Shown here: positions 1-8,502 of the stretch, piece by piece | Layout of the letters: every line of letters begins with the position of its first letter | Numbering within the stretch: position 1 is the first letter of the stretch | Assembly: GCF_032484785.1 (NCBI RefSeq) | Contig: NZ_JAUETR010000001.1 | Coordinates: 3,227,501-3,291,500, forward strand | Direction of reading: 5' to 3' | Origin: Bradyrhizobium sp. SZCCHNS1050 | GTDB lineage: Bacteria > Pseudomonadota > Alphaproteobacteria > Rhizobiales > Xanthobacteraceae | Length of the DNA stretch: 64,000 nucleotides | The notes under the pieces: generated by a model | What the model saw: only the letters and a program-made list of their open reading frames with translations | Database searches by the model: none | Told to the model about the DNA's origin: nothing | Made by a program: the position numbers and the translations under genes

Positions 1-1
1 C

Positions 2-508
2 TTCATCGCCACGCCGCAGAGCGCAATGCAGGGCTATGTCACGTCGGAGCCGTTCGCGGTCGAGCGCGCCGCCGGCTTCAAGCCCGGCGTGATCCTGCTC
101 GCAGACAACGGCTTCAACACCTATTCGACCCTGATCGAGACGCGCCGCGACCTGATCGAGAGCAAGCCGGACCTGGTGCAGCGTTTCGTCGATGCCTCGA
201 TCATCGGCTGGTACAACTACATCTACGGCGACAATTCCGCGGGCAATGCGCTGATCAAGAAGATGAACCCGGAGATGACCGACGACCTGCTGGCCTATTC
301 GGTCGCCAAGATGAAGGAGTACGGCATCGTCGATTCCGGCGACAGCGTGGAGAAGGGCATCGGCGCCATGACGGAGGAGCGCATCGCCAGCTTCTTCGAC
401 AAGATGGTGCGGGCCGGCGTGGTCAAGTCGACGATCGACTATCGCAAGTCCTACACGTTGCGTTTCGTCAACAAGAGCGTCGGCATCGATCTCCGGCCGA
501 AGAAGTAG
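2..508 (+). CDS. ABC transporter substrate-binding protein, NMT1/THI5-like (C-terminal part)
   Basis: The reading frame is open from the left edge, so only the last 168 residues are visible and the start lies outside the window. The fragment begins FIATPQSAMQGYVTSEPFAV and carries the helix-rich C-terminal lobe typical of NMT1/SsuA-like periplasmic binding proteins of nitrate/sulfonate/pyrimidine-type importers. Family knowledge says such proteins capture a small organic solute in the periplasm and deliver it to the permease. The ATPase and permease genes follow directly on the same strand, 25 nt away, which supports a three-part importer. The ligand cannot be deduced. The downstream 2-hydroxyacid dehydrogenase hints at an organic acid or aromatic precursor, but that is only inference. 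Confidence 0.85.
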   Translation, partial: FIATPQSAMQGYVTSEPFAVERAAGFKPGVILLADNGFNTYSTLIETRRDLIESKPDLVQRFVDASIIGWYNYIYGDNSAGNALIKKMNPEMTDDLLAYSVAKMKEYGIVDSGDSVEKGIGAMTEERIASFFDKMVRAGVVKSTIDYRKSYTLRFVNKSVGIDLRPKK

Positions 509-533
509 GACGCTTGAGCGGCACTTTCAGCAA

Positions 534-1334
534 ATGAGCTCACCCCTTTCGTCCGAGCGCGCCGTCGCGACCGCGGTACGCCTGCGCGGCGTCACCAAGG
601 TGTACGAGTCCGGCGTCGCCGCGCTGGGGCCGATCGATCTGACCATCGCCAAAGGCGAGTTCGTCTCGCTGCTCGGCCCCTCCGGCTGCGGCAAGTCGAC
701 GGCGCTGCGGCTGATCGCAGGCCTCGCGCGCCCGAGCGGCGGCGCGGTCGATGTCGCGGCGTCCGCGTCCGAGACGCATCCGGGCCATCGCATCGGCTTC
801 GTGTTCCAGGAGCCGACCTTGATGCCCTGGACCAGCGTGCGCGACAATGTCGGATTGCCGTTGAAGCTTGCGCATGTCCCGGCCATGGAGGCGCGGCCGC
901 GGATCGATGCGGCCTTGGCGCAGGTCGGCCTGTCGGATTTTGCCGATGCTTTCCCGCGCGAATTGTCCGGCGGCATGAAGATGCGCGCCTCGCTGGCGCG
1001 GGCGCTGGTGACGCGGCCCGACATCCTGCTGATGGACGAGCCGTTCGCGGCCCTCGACGAGATCACGCGCTTTCGCCTCAACAACGACCTGCTGGCGCTG
1101 TGGCGCAGCCTGAACATGACCGTCCTGTTCGTCACCCATTCGGTGTTCGAGTCGGTCTACCTGTCGCAGCGCGTGCTGGTGATGACGGCGCGGCCCGGCC
1201 GGCTCAGTGCCGAAATCCGGATCGACGTCGACTCGCGCGATGATGCGTTCCGGGCCTCGCCGGACTACGCCGCATACTGCCGTCGCGTCTCCGACGCGTT
1301 GGCGCCGGCCTACACCGGAGTGCATGCGCTGTGA
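534..1334 (+). CDS. ABC transporter ATP-binding protein (SsuB/TauB-like)
   Basis: This 266-residue nucleotide-binding subunit has every diagnostic motif: Walker A GPSGCGKST (residues 48-56), Q-loop Gln92, signature LSGGM (144-148) and Walker B ILLMDEP (164-170), followed by a switch histidine in LFVTHS. It should hydrolyse ATP at the inner face of the cytoplasmic membrane to drive uptake. It sits between the binding protein and the permease, and its last codon overlaps the permease start (GTGA), so the two are probably translationally coupled. Sequence style (short C-terminal tail, MPW near the Q-loop) matches the nitrate/sulfonate/taurine subfamily. Substrate remains unknown. Confidence 0.95.
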   Translation: MSSPLSSERAVATAVRLRGVTKVYESGVAALGPIDLTIAKGEFVSLLGPSGCGKSTALRLIAGLARPSGGAVDVAASASETHPGHRIGFVFQEPTLMPWTSVRDNVGLPLKLAHVPAMEARPRIDAALAQVGLSDFADAFPRELSGGMKMRASLARALVTRPDILLMDEPFAALDEITRFRLNNDLLALWRSLNMTVLFVTHSVFESVYLSQRVLVMTARPGRLSAEIRIDVDSRDDAFRASPDYAAYCRRVSDALAPAYTGVHAL

Positions 1335-2146
1335 GCGGTGCCTCCGAGCGAGCGACATCCGTTGCGGGCGAGCGGCTGGCGAGCCTCGCCTTTCCGGCCT
1401 TGGTTTTCGTCGCAGCGATGACGGCGTGGGAGTTGGTGGTGCGCGTCAACGGCATCCAGCCCTATGTGCTGCCGGGCCCGCTGCTCATCCTGAAGACGTT
1501 GGTTGCCGACTGGGACATTCTGGCGCAGTCGCTGCTGACGACACTGGTCACCACGCTCGAAGGCTTCATCGCTGCCGCGCTCGGCGGCATCGCGCTGGCG
1601 CTGTTGTTCAACCAGTCGAGATGGCTGGAATGGGCGCTGTTTCCCTATGCCGTAGTGCTGCAGGTCACCCCTGTGATCGCGGTCGCACCGCTGCTCCTGA
1701 TCTATCTGCCGCAGCAGACCGCGGTGGTCGTATGCGCCTGGATCGTCGGCTTCTTCCCGGTGCTGTCCAACACCGCGCTCGGGCTCAACTCGGTCGATCG
1801 CAATCTCGCCGGCCTGTTCCAGCTCTACGGCGCCTCGCGCTGGCAGACCTTGCGCTATCTGAAACTGCCCGCCGCTCTGCCCTACATTCTCGGCGGTCTG
1901 CGCATCGCCGGCGGCCTGTCGCTGATCGGCGCCGTCGTCGCCGAGATCGCCGCGGGCAGCGCCGGCGCGGGCTCAGGGCTCGCCTATCGCATCGCCGAAT
2001 CCGGCTATCGTCTCAACATACCCCGCATGTTCGCAGCGCTGGTGCTGCTGTCGGTCGCCGGGATTGTCATCTATGGCTTGCTGGCGCTAGTTTCGCACCT
2101 CGTTTTGCGGCGCTGGCACGAGAGCGCGCTTGGAAAGGACAGCTGA
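1331..2146 (+). CDS. ABC transporter permease (SsuC/TauC-like)
   Basis: A 271-residue integral membrane protein with about six hydrophobic segments. The loop LYGASRWQTLRYLKLPAALP corresponds to the EAA motif that docks the ATPase. I chose the GTG start because it overlaps the upstream stop as GTGA and gives the usual family length. Its stop overlaps the next start as TGATG. It is the membrane channel of the importer formed with the two preceding genes. The substrate is not visible from the sequence. Confidence 0.93.
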   Translation: MSGASERATSVAGERLASLAFPALVFVAAMTAWELVVRVNGIQPYVLPGPLLILKTLVADWDILAQSLLTTLVTTLEGFIAAALGGIALALLFNQSRWLEWALFPYAVVLQVTPVIAVAPLLLIYLPQQTAVVVCAWIVGFFPVLSNTALGLNSVDRNLAGLFQLYGASRWQTLRYLKLPAALPYILGGLRIAGGLSLIGAVVAEIAAGSAGAGSGLAYRIAESGYRLNIPRMFAALVLLSVAGIVIYGLLALVSHLVLRRWHESALGKDS

Positions 2147-3129
2147 TGGCGGCTACTTCGTCTGACAAGATCGATGTTCTGATCTATGGGCCGCTGCGGC
2201 CGATCCTGGAGAAAGGGTTCCCGGACGGCTTCACCGTGCACCATGCGACGACGCAGGCCGATCTCGAAGCGCTGCCGGCGGACGTGAAAGGGCGGATCCG
2301 CGGCGTCGCCGTGACCTTCCATACCGTGAAGACCGATGCCGCCGTGATGGCGATGCTGCCGAAGCTGGAGATGATCGCAAGCTTCGGCGTCGGCTATGAC
2401 CATATCGCGGCCGCCCATGCCGGCCAGCACGGCATCATCGTCACCAACACGCCGGACGTGCTGACCGAGGAGGTCGCCGACGTCGCGCTCGGCCTGCTGA
2501 TCGCTACCTGCCGCGAGTTCATCAAGGCCGATCGCTTCGTGCGCTCCGGCGAGTGGACGTCGAAGCCCTATCCGCTGAGCGTCGGCTCGCTGCGCGACCG
2601 CACCGTCGGCATGGTCGGCATGGGCCGCATCGGCCAGGCGATCGCGCGCCGGCTCGAAGCCTCGCTGGTGCCGGTGGTCTATCACTCGCGCAACCCGGCG
2701 GCGGGCGTCACCAACAAGCACTATCCCGACCTGCTCGCGATGGCCAGGGACGTCGATACGCTGGTCGTGATCGTGCCCGGCGGCGCCGGCACCAACAAAA
2801 TCGTCAACGCCGAGGTGCTGAAGGCGCTGGGGCCGCGGGGCGTCGTCGTCAACGTCGCCCGCGGCTCGGTGATCGACGAGCAGGCTTTGGTCGAGGCGCT
2901 GAAGTCCGGGACGATTCTCGGGGCCGGCCTCGACGTGTTCGAGAAGGAGCCGGCGGTGCCGGACGCGCTCAAGGCGATGGACAATGTCGTGCTGCTGCCA
3001 CACATCGGCTCGGCTGCCATCGTAACCCGCAACGCGATGGATCAGCTGGTGGTCGACAATCTCAAGGTCTGGTTTGCCGGCAAGCCGCCGCTGACGCCCG
3101 TTCCGGAAACGCCGGTGAAAGGCCGCTGA
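2146..3129 (+). CDS. D-isomer-specific 2-hydroxyacid dehydrogenase (glyoxylate/hydroxypyruvate reductase type)
   Basis: The 327-residue product has the Rossmann loop GMGRIG (158-163) and the catalytic triad of this family: Arg239 in NVARGS, Glu268 in FEKEP and His286 in LLPHIGSA. The family reduces 2-oxoacids such as glyoxylate, hydroxypyruvate or phenylpyruvate with NAD(P)H in the cytoplasm. The frame is open far upstream inside the permease gene; I chose the ATG that overlaps the permease stop (TGATG) because it gives a normal N-terminus (MAATSSDKIDVLIYGP). Its stop overlaps the next start in the same way, so it belongs to the transporter operon and probably acts on the imported compound or a product of it. 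Confidence 0.93.
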   Translation: MAATSSDKIDVLIYGPLRPILEKGFPDGFTVHHATTQADLEALPADVKGRIRGVAVTFHTVKTDAAVMAMLPKLEMIASFGVGYDHIAAAHAGQHGIIVTNTPDVLTEEVADVALGLLIATCREFIKADRFVRSGEWTSKPYPLSVGSLRDRTVGMVGMGRIGQAIARRLEASLVPVVYHSRNPAAGVTNKHYPDLLAMARDVDTLVVIVPGGAGTNKIVNAEVLKALGPRGVVVNVARGSVIDEQALVEALKSGTILGAGLDVFEKEPAVPDALKAMDNVVLLPHIGSAAIVTRNAMDQLVVDNLKVWFAGKPPLTPVPETPVKGR

Positions 3130-3818
3130 TGAAACGCTCGCTCCCAATGCTGATCGCGCTGCTGTCGTCAGTGGCGAGCGTCCCTGCCGTCGCGCAGGAC
3201 GCCGCCGGCCTGAAGAAAGCGATGATCGGGCAGTGGGAGCTTGCGACCACCGAGCGCAGCAAGACCTGCGTCGTGACCCTGAAGCCGGACGCGGCGCCGC
3301 GCGGGCAGAAGCTCGAGCTGGAGCCGGGCTGCGCCGCCGCGCTGCCCTTCACCAAGGACATCGCCGGCTGGACCGTGAAGGGCCTCGACATCGTCAGTCT
3401 CCAGGCCGCCAACGGCGAGGCGGTGATCGACTTCACCGAGGTCGAGGCCGGCATCTTTGAAGGACTGCGCCAGGGCGAGGGCGTCTACATCCTGCAGAAC
3501 CTGGCGGCGGCGCGGTCGCTGGCGAAATCGATGGACCAGATGATTGGCGACTGGGCGATGGTCCGCGGCAACGGCGCCACGATCTGCAGCCTGGTGCTGA
3601 CCAACAACGACGCCGGCCACGACAATTTCCAGGTGTTCGTGAAGCCTAAATGCGACCCCATGATCGCAGCGTTCGCGCCGAGCCAGTGGCGGCTCGAGCA
3701 CGGCCAGATGATGCTGATGTCGGACCGCGGCGAGACCTGGCGGTTCGAGGCGGACGACAATGCGCAGTGGCGGCTGGTGCCCGACAGCGCCAATCCGCTG
3801 ATCATGCTCAGGCAGTAG
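3129..3818 (+). CDS. Exported protein with two AprI/Inh-like domains
   Basis: A 229-residue protein with a clear signal peptide (MKRSLPMLIALLSSVASVPAVAQ). The mature part contains two similar halves, each starting MIGxW and containing a spaced Cys pair, with beta-strand-rich sequence. This pattern fits the AprI/Inh family, small beta-barrel periplasmic inhibitors of secreted metalloproteases. The ATG overlaps the dehydrogenase stop (TGATG), so it is the last gene of the five-gene operon. A protease inhibitor role is known for the family but has not been shown for two-domain versions, and no target protease is encoded nearby, so the function here is open. Confidence 0.8.
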   Translation: MKRSLPMLIALLSSVASVPAVAQDAAGLKKAMIGQWELATTERSKTCVVTLKPDAAPRGQKLELEPGCAAALPFTKDIAGWTVKGLDIVSLQAANGEAVIDFTEVEAGIFEGLRQGEGVYILQNLAAARSLAKSMDQMIGDWAMVRGNGATICSLVLTNNDAGHDNFQVFVKPKCDPMIAAFAPSQWRLEHGQMMLMSDRGETWRFEADDNAQWRLVPDSANPLIMLRQ

Positions 3819-3976
3819 GACGAGACGCGCGCCGTTGAGCGCCCTTGCCGCGCGGCGGGCAAGCCTCTTCCGGCATCGGATTGGTTAACGGTCGGTTACG
3901 CGCCGGTTCCACTGATTGGAACTTGTTGTTTACGCATCTTGCGTCTGATGGTTGTACTCCATCGAGGGGGACCGCC

Positions 3977-5629
3977 ATGCGTGAGTTGTTGCGCCGGTTC
4001 AACAGGTCGCTGCCGTCGTTCAGCCTCAACGACAAGATCTCTGCGGCTGCGGCCGCGTTCGCCGTCCTGGTGATGCTGTCGACACTGGGCGCGCTGTCGG
4101 CGCTGCGCGAGCAGCGCCTGTTCTACGATCGGCTCGAAGCGCTTTCCATTGCAGCCCGCAACATCGAGCGCACCAACGCGCTGATCTACGCGGTCGTGAT
4201 GGAATCGCGCGGCATCTACATGTCGTTGGACCGCACCGTCGCGCGGCGCTACGCCGACTCGCAGCTTGCGAAGATTGCGCAGCTGAGCAAAGTGGTCGAC
4301 GAATGGGAAAGCCGGGTCACAGATGACGACGCCGCGCTGTTCGCCCCGTTCAGGAAGCGGATCGATCAGTTCGTCGCATTCCGCACCGAGATGGCGCGGC
4401 AGACGATCTCGGTCGGATCGTCGGCGGCGCGCGAGCTCGGCGACAATGACGAGAATCGCGCGGTGCGCACCGCGCTCAACGAGGACCTCGAGAAGTTGTC
4501 GCGGCTCTATTCCGACCGCACCCGCGAGCTCGGCGAGGCGGCCGACGCGCGCGGCATGGCCGCGTTCTATCTGGGCACGCTCGGGGCGGTGATCATCGTG
4601 CTGATCGCGGCCGCGGCGCTGGCGCTGCGCTGGGGCGTGCTGATGCCGCTGCTGGACATCGCCCGCGTCACCGACCGCATCGCCGCCGGCCGCATCAAGC
4701 TCAAGATTCCCCATGCGCGGCGCCACGACGAGATCGGACGGGTCGCGCATGCGGTGGAGACTTTCCAGAACGGCGCCTTCCGGATTCAGGAGCTCGAGCA
4801 GCACGAGGTCGAGATCGAGCGCCAGCACGCCGACATCCTGCGCGAGCACGAGCGGCTGGAGCGGGGCGCGCTCAGCAACCAGCAGCGTCTGGATGCCGCA
4901 GTCGCCAACATGGCCCAGGGCCTGATCATGCTCGACAGCTTCGGCTATGTGCTGATCGTCAACGAGCAGTACCGCAAGCTCTACGGCGTTCCTGCCTCGG
5001 TTGCGAAGCCCGGTGCGCATGTACGCGAGATTCTCGCACACCGCGCCAAGCTCGGCCTGCTGCGTGAGAAGCCGTCGGAGTTCCTCGCCGCGCTACGGGA
5101 GCGCATGAAGGCGCGAAGGGCCGAGATCGTCGAGGTCGAGCTCGCCGACGGCCGCATCATCCGCATCTCGGAGCGTCCGATGGAAGGCGGCGGCTGGATC
5201 GCCACTCATGAGGATTTCACCGCGCAGCGCCGTGCCGAGCGCAAGCTCGTGCGCGCCGAATATTTCCTCGCCGCATTGCTGGAGAACATCCCGCAGGCGG
5301 TGCTGGCCAAGGATGCGCAGTCGCTGCGCTACATGTTCGTCAATCGCGCCGCCGAGCGTCTGTTCGGCGTGCCACGCAGCGACATCATCGGCCGCACGCC
5401 GGGCGAGCTGTTCTCCGCGCCGACCGGCGCAATCCTCGAGGAAGCCGCCCGCGACCAGTTCGCAGAGCACGGCGACGATGAGCCGCGAGCCCATAGCATC
5501 CTCACACCCGGGAACGGTCCGCGCGACATCGTCGTGCGCCGGCTGCCGGTCTCGATCGGCGAGGGCGAGCCGAAATATCTCCTCAGCATCATCGAGGACC
5601 GCACCCAGGATCAGCGCGTGGCGGCATGA
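3977..5629 (+). CDS. Membrane sensor: HAMP plus two PAS domains, no output domain
   Basis: I placed the start at the ATG behind AGGGGG rather than at the far-upstream end of the open frame, giving 550 residues. Membrane segments lie near residues 19-41 and 198-218 and flank a helical periplasmic sensor region. A HAMP linker (about 218-270) and a coiled coil (about 270-305) follow, then a PAS of the AVANMAQGLIMLD type (about 305-420) and a second PAS (about 425-545). The protein ends at QRVAA with no histidine kinase, GGDEF, EAL or methyl-accepting domain, although proteins with this sensory part normally carry one. No open frame immediately downstream supplies it. It may work as a partner subunit or be a truncated gene. 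Confidence 0.85.
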   Translation: MRELLRRFNRSLPSFSLNDKISAAAAAFAVLVMLSTLGALSALREQRLFYDRLEALSIAARNIERTNALIYAVVMESRGIYMSLDRTVARRYADSQLAKIAQLSKVVDEWESRVTDDDAALFAPFRKRIDQFVAFRTEMARQTISVGSSAARELGDNDENRAVRTALNEDLEKLSRLYSDRTRELGEAADARGMAAFYLGTLGAVIIVLIAAAALALRWGVLMPLLDIARVTDRIAAGRIKLKIPHARRHDEIGRVAHAVETFQNGAFRIQELEQHEVEIERQHADILREHERLERGALSNQQRLDAAVANMAQGLIMLDSFGYVLIVNEQYRKLYGVPASVAKPGAHVREILAHRAKLGLLREKPSEFLAALRERMKARRAEIVEVELADGRIIRISERPMEGGGWIATHEDFTAQRRAERKLVRAEYFLAALLENIPQAVLAKDAQSLRYMFVNRAAERLFGVPRSDIIGRTPGELFSAPTGAILEEAARDQFAEHGDDEPRAHSILTPGNGPRDIVVRRLPVSIGEGEPKYLLSIIEDRTQDQRVAA

Positions 5630-5736
5630 TGCGTCACGTGGCAAGGCCGTGGATTGCCCTGCCTTGACGTCGCCTTGATCTGCATCAAGAACGGCCACGC
5701 CGGGCGGACTAGCGTGCCCGGAACGGAGGCCTGTCC

Positions 5737-6066
5737 ATGATCCGACGTCTGGGGATTCCCTTTGCTACCCGCCTCGGCGCTGCGGCGCTGCTCACGCTCG
5801 CCGTCGTCGCGCCGGTGCATCAGGCTGCCGCGCAGGACGTACTCGGCGGAGCGATCCTCGGCGGCGCCGGCGGAGCGATCCTGGGCGGCGCGATCGGCGG
5901 CGGCCGGGGCGCTGCGATCGGCGCCGTGATCGGGGCCGGTACCGGAGCTGCAATCGCGGCCGATGGCGAGCGCCGTCGTGGCGGCTATTATTCCTATCGC
6001 AATGGCTGCTATTTGCAGCGCGGCGACGGCTCATGGGTCCGCGCACACCCGCGCTACTGCTACTAA
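5737..6066 (+). CDS. Small exported glycine-zipper protein
   Basis: This 109-residue protein is preceded by GGAGG eight bases before the ATG. A signal peptide runs to about residue 34 (AAQD). Then comes a glycine-zipper stretch (GGAILGGAGGAILGGAIGGG and on, about residues 36-75) that could insert in or cross a membrane. The short C-terminal tail is rich in Tyr, Arg and Cys (YRNGCY, HPRYCY). Glycine-zipper proteins of this kind are common in rhizobia; some are outer-membrane or envelope-stress proteins, but no specific role can be assigned. It stands alone, tail to tail with the MocR gene only 3 nt away. Confidence 0.8.
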   Translation: MIRRLGIPFATRLGAAALLTLAVVAPVHQAAAQDVLGGAILGGAGGAILGGAIGGGRGAAIGAVIGAGTGAAIAADGERRRGGYYSYRNGCYLQRGDGSWVRAHPRYCY

Positions 6067-6069
6067 GCC

Positions 6070-7545
6070 TTATCCGCCGGTCGAATCGGCCGCTTGGCGG
6101 CGCAACGAACGCGCGGCCGGTGGCTTTGTCGCGCGCTCCAGCGCGTTGATGACGCGCGGATCCTCGCAATGCGCGACGTTGAAGCGCATCATCGTCGCGG
6201 CGGATTGCGCCGCGCTGAAGACGTCGCCGGGCGCGAGCACCACGTGTTCATCGAGCGCGGCCTGGGCCACCTCGATTGCCGTACAGCCGTCCGGCAACCT
6301 GCACCACAGATGAAAGCCGCCGCGCGGCATCAGCCATGGGGCGATACCGATGCGCTGCAGCCGTGCCGCCACGCGCGGCCGTGCTCGCCCAAGCCGTGCG
6401 CGCAGCTCCTCGACGTGCTTGCGGTAGCTGCCGCTGGTCAGCACCTGGGTCAGGGTCTCCGCGGCGAATTGTCCGGGACCGCCGAAGCCGGTCGCGATCT
6501 GCAGGTCGATCAGCGGTTCGATCCAGTCCGCGCGCGCCGCGATGTATCCGCAGCGCACCGAGGCCGACAGTGTCTTGGAGAAGCTGCCGACCAGGATCAC
6601 CCGCGTCAGCCCGTCGAGTGCGGCGAGCCGCGGCGACGGCTCGGGTTCGAAATCGCCGTAGATGTCGTCCTCGACGATGATCGTGTCATGCGCCGACGCG
6701 GCGTTGAGCAGCCGGTGCGCCGTCTGCAGCGACAGCGTCGCCCCGGTCGGATTGTGCAGGCCGGAATTGGTGATGTAGAGCCGCGGGCGCTCGGCCGCGA
6801 GTATCGCCTCGAACTGCGCGATGTCGGGTCCGCCCGGCGTCATCGGCACGCTGATGATCCGCGCCTGATGCGCGCGCAGCAGCGCGAGGAAGTTGAAATA
6901 GCAGGGATCGTCGACCAGCACGGCGTCGCCGGCACCCAGCAGCATGCGGCAGATCAGGTCGATCGCCTGCGTGCCGGACGAGGTCAGCACCAACTGCTCG
7001 CTGAACGCGTCGATGCCGATGCCGGCAAGGCGGCCCTGCAGCAGCCGTCGTAGCGCCGGCGATCCTCGCGCTCCGCCATAATCGCTCAGAACAGGGCCGG
7101 CGCTGCGCGCCAGCGCGCGGACCGCGCGCCGCAGCGCGTCCTGCGGCATCCACTCGGCCGGCAGCCAGCCGCAGCCGGGCGTCAGCGTTCCCGGTCCGGC
7201 GTCGAGCGACTGCCGCGACACCCAGAACGGGTCGACCGCGCGCGGACGGCGCGGCTCGCGATCGGCGAGGGCCAGCGGCGGCAGCGCCGTGTCGGCGACA
7301 TAGAAGCCGGAGCCGCGCCGGGCACGGATCACGCCCTCGGCGGCGAGCCGGTCATAGGCCTCGACCACCGTGGCCGGCGACACGCCCATCGCCGCGGCGA
7401 AGGCGCGGATCGAGGGCAGGCGCTGGCCGGCGCTGAGCGCGCGCGTCGCCAGACGCTGCCGGATCGCATCGACCACGGCGATGGTCCGCGAGCCGCCTCG
7501 GCGGGAATCGGGCGTCCCTGGTCCCAAGTGTGTTGCCCTTTGCAT
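6070..7545 (-). CDS. MocR-type regulator (GntR wHTH fused to class I aminotransferase fold)
   Basis: The 491-residue product has an N-terminal GntR winged helix (about 20-90; GQRLPSIRAFAAAMGVSPATVVEAYDRL). It then has a PLP-dependent aminotransferase-like domain with the Schiff-base lysine in VGSFSKTLS and the substrate-binding Arg region near the end. MocR proteins sense PLP or an amino compound and regulate a divergent neighbour. That fits here: the EamA exporter gene starts 85 bp away on the other strand. The intergenic strip contains ACAGA and TCTGT as an inverted pair 18 bp apart (7550-7577), a candidate operator seen by eye only. Confidence 0.92.
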   Translation of the reverse strand: MQRATHLGPGTPDSRRGGSRTIAVVDAIRQRLATRALSAGQRLPSIRAFAAAMGVSPATVVEAYDRLAAEGVIRARRGSGFYVADTALPPLALADREPRRPRAVDPFWVSRQSLDAGPGTLTPGCGWLPAEWMPQDALRRAVRALARSAGPVLSDYGGARGSPALRRLLQGRLAGIGIDAFSEQLVLTSSGTQAIDLICRMLLGAGDAVLVDDPCYFNFLALLRAHQARIISVPMTPGGPDIAQFEAILAAERPRLYITNSGLHNPTGATLSLQTAHRLLNAASAHDTIIVEDDIYGDFEPEPSPRLAALDGLTRVILVGSFSKTLSASVRCGYIAARADWIEPLIDLQIATGFGGPGQFAAETLTQVLTSGSYRKHVEELRARLGRARPRVAARLQRIGIAPWLMPRGGFHLWCRLPDGCTAIEVAQAALDEHVVLAPGDVFSAAQSAATMMRFNVAHCEDPRVINALERATKPPAARSLRRQAADSTGG

Positions 7546-7630
7546 CAGTACAGATTGTCAAAATTGTATCGGTCTGTCGCTGCCGCAACAAGCCCGATCG
7601 GGCTATGGGATCTGCAAGGAGGAGCCGTGC

Positions 7631-8491
7631 ATGAAGGGATCGATCGAGGGCTGGGGGAGCGGCATCATCGGCATGACGATCTTCAGCGGCTCGCTGCCGG
7701 CGACGCGGGCGGCACTGGAGGGTTTTTCGCCGCTGTTCCTGACGGGCGCACGCGCGACACTCGCGGCCGTGCTGGGCGCGCTTTGTCTCACGCTGTTGCG
7801 GCAGCCGCTTCCCGGCCGGCGCGACCTGATGTCGCTGGCGGTCGTGTCGCTCGGTGTCGTCATCGGCTTTCCGCTGCTCACCGCCCTGGCGCTCCAGCAC
7901 ATCACCTCGGCCCATGCGATCGTGTTCGTCGGTCTGCTGCCGTTGTCGACCGCCTTGTTCGGCGTGCTGCGCGGCGGCGAGCGGCCGCGGCCGTTGTTCT
8001 GGCTGTTCGCAGCACTTGGCGCTGCGGCGGTCTCGGGCTTCGCCCTGTCGCGGGACGGCGTCGCGGCGCCGATCGGCGATCTCGCGATGATCGCTGCGAT
8101 CGTCGTCTGCGGCCTGGGCTATGCCGAGGGCGCCATGCTCACCCGCCGGCTCGGCGGCTGGCAGGTGATCTCGTGGGCGCTGCTGTTGTCTGCACCGCTG
8201 ATGCTGTCGATGGCGGTGCTGACGCTGCCCGGCGCGTCACACGACATCACGGCCGCGGCGTGGCTGGGCCTCGCCTACGTCTCCGTCTTCAGCATGTTCG
8301 TCGGCTTCGCCTTCTGGTACCGCGGGCTCGCGCGCGGCGGCACTGCGACGGTGGGCCAACTGCAACTGCTGCAGCCCTTCCTCGGCCTCGGTTTCGCGAG
8401 CCTGCTGCTGCATGAGCCGGTGTCGGCAACGATGATTGCCGCAGCCGGAATCGTCGTCCTCTGTGTGGCAATGGCGCGCCGCTGGGCATGA
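7631..8491 (+). CDS. EamA-family (DMT superfamily) exporter
   Basis: A 286-residue membrane protein with about ten hydrophobic segments in two EamA repeats. The open frame extends much further upstream, over the MocR gene; I chose the ATG ten bases after a strong AAGGAGG. Members of this family export amino acids or other metabolites across the cytoplasmic membrane. The divergent MocR regulator is the likely controller, a pairing often seen for amino-acid or amine exporters. The exported compound cannot be read from the sequence. Confidence 0.9.
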   Translation: MKGSIEGWGSGIIGMTIFSGSLPATRAALEGFSPLFLTGARATLAAVLGALCLTLLRQPLPGRRDLMSLAVVSLGVVIGFPLLTALALQHITSAHAIVFVGLLPLSTALFGVLRGGERPRPLFWLFAALGAAAVSGFALSRDGVAAPIGDLAMIAAIVVCGLGYAEGAMLTRRLGGWQVISWALLLSAPLMLSMAVLTLPGASHDITAAAWLGLAYVSVFSMFVGFAFWYRGLARGGTATVGQLQLLQPFLGLGFASLLLHEPVSATMIAAAGIVVLCVAMARRWA

Positions 8492-8502
8492 GCCGTCGGC
8501 GG

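Noticed and set aside
3896..5041. 381-codon minus-strand frame opposite the HAMP-PAS gene
   Set aside because: Shadow frame; no motifs and no ribosome binding site.
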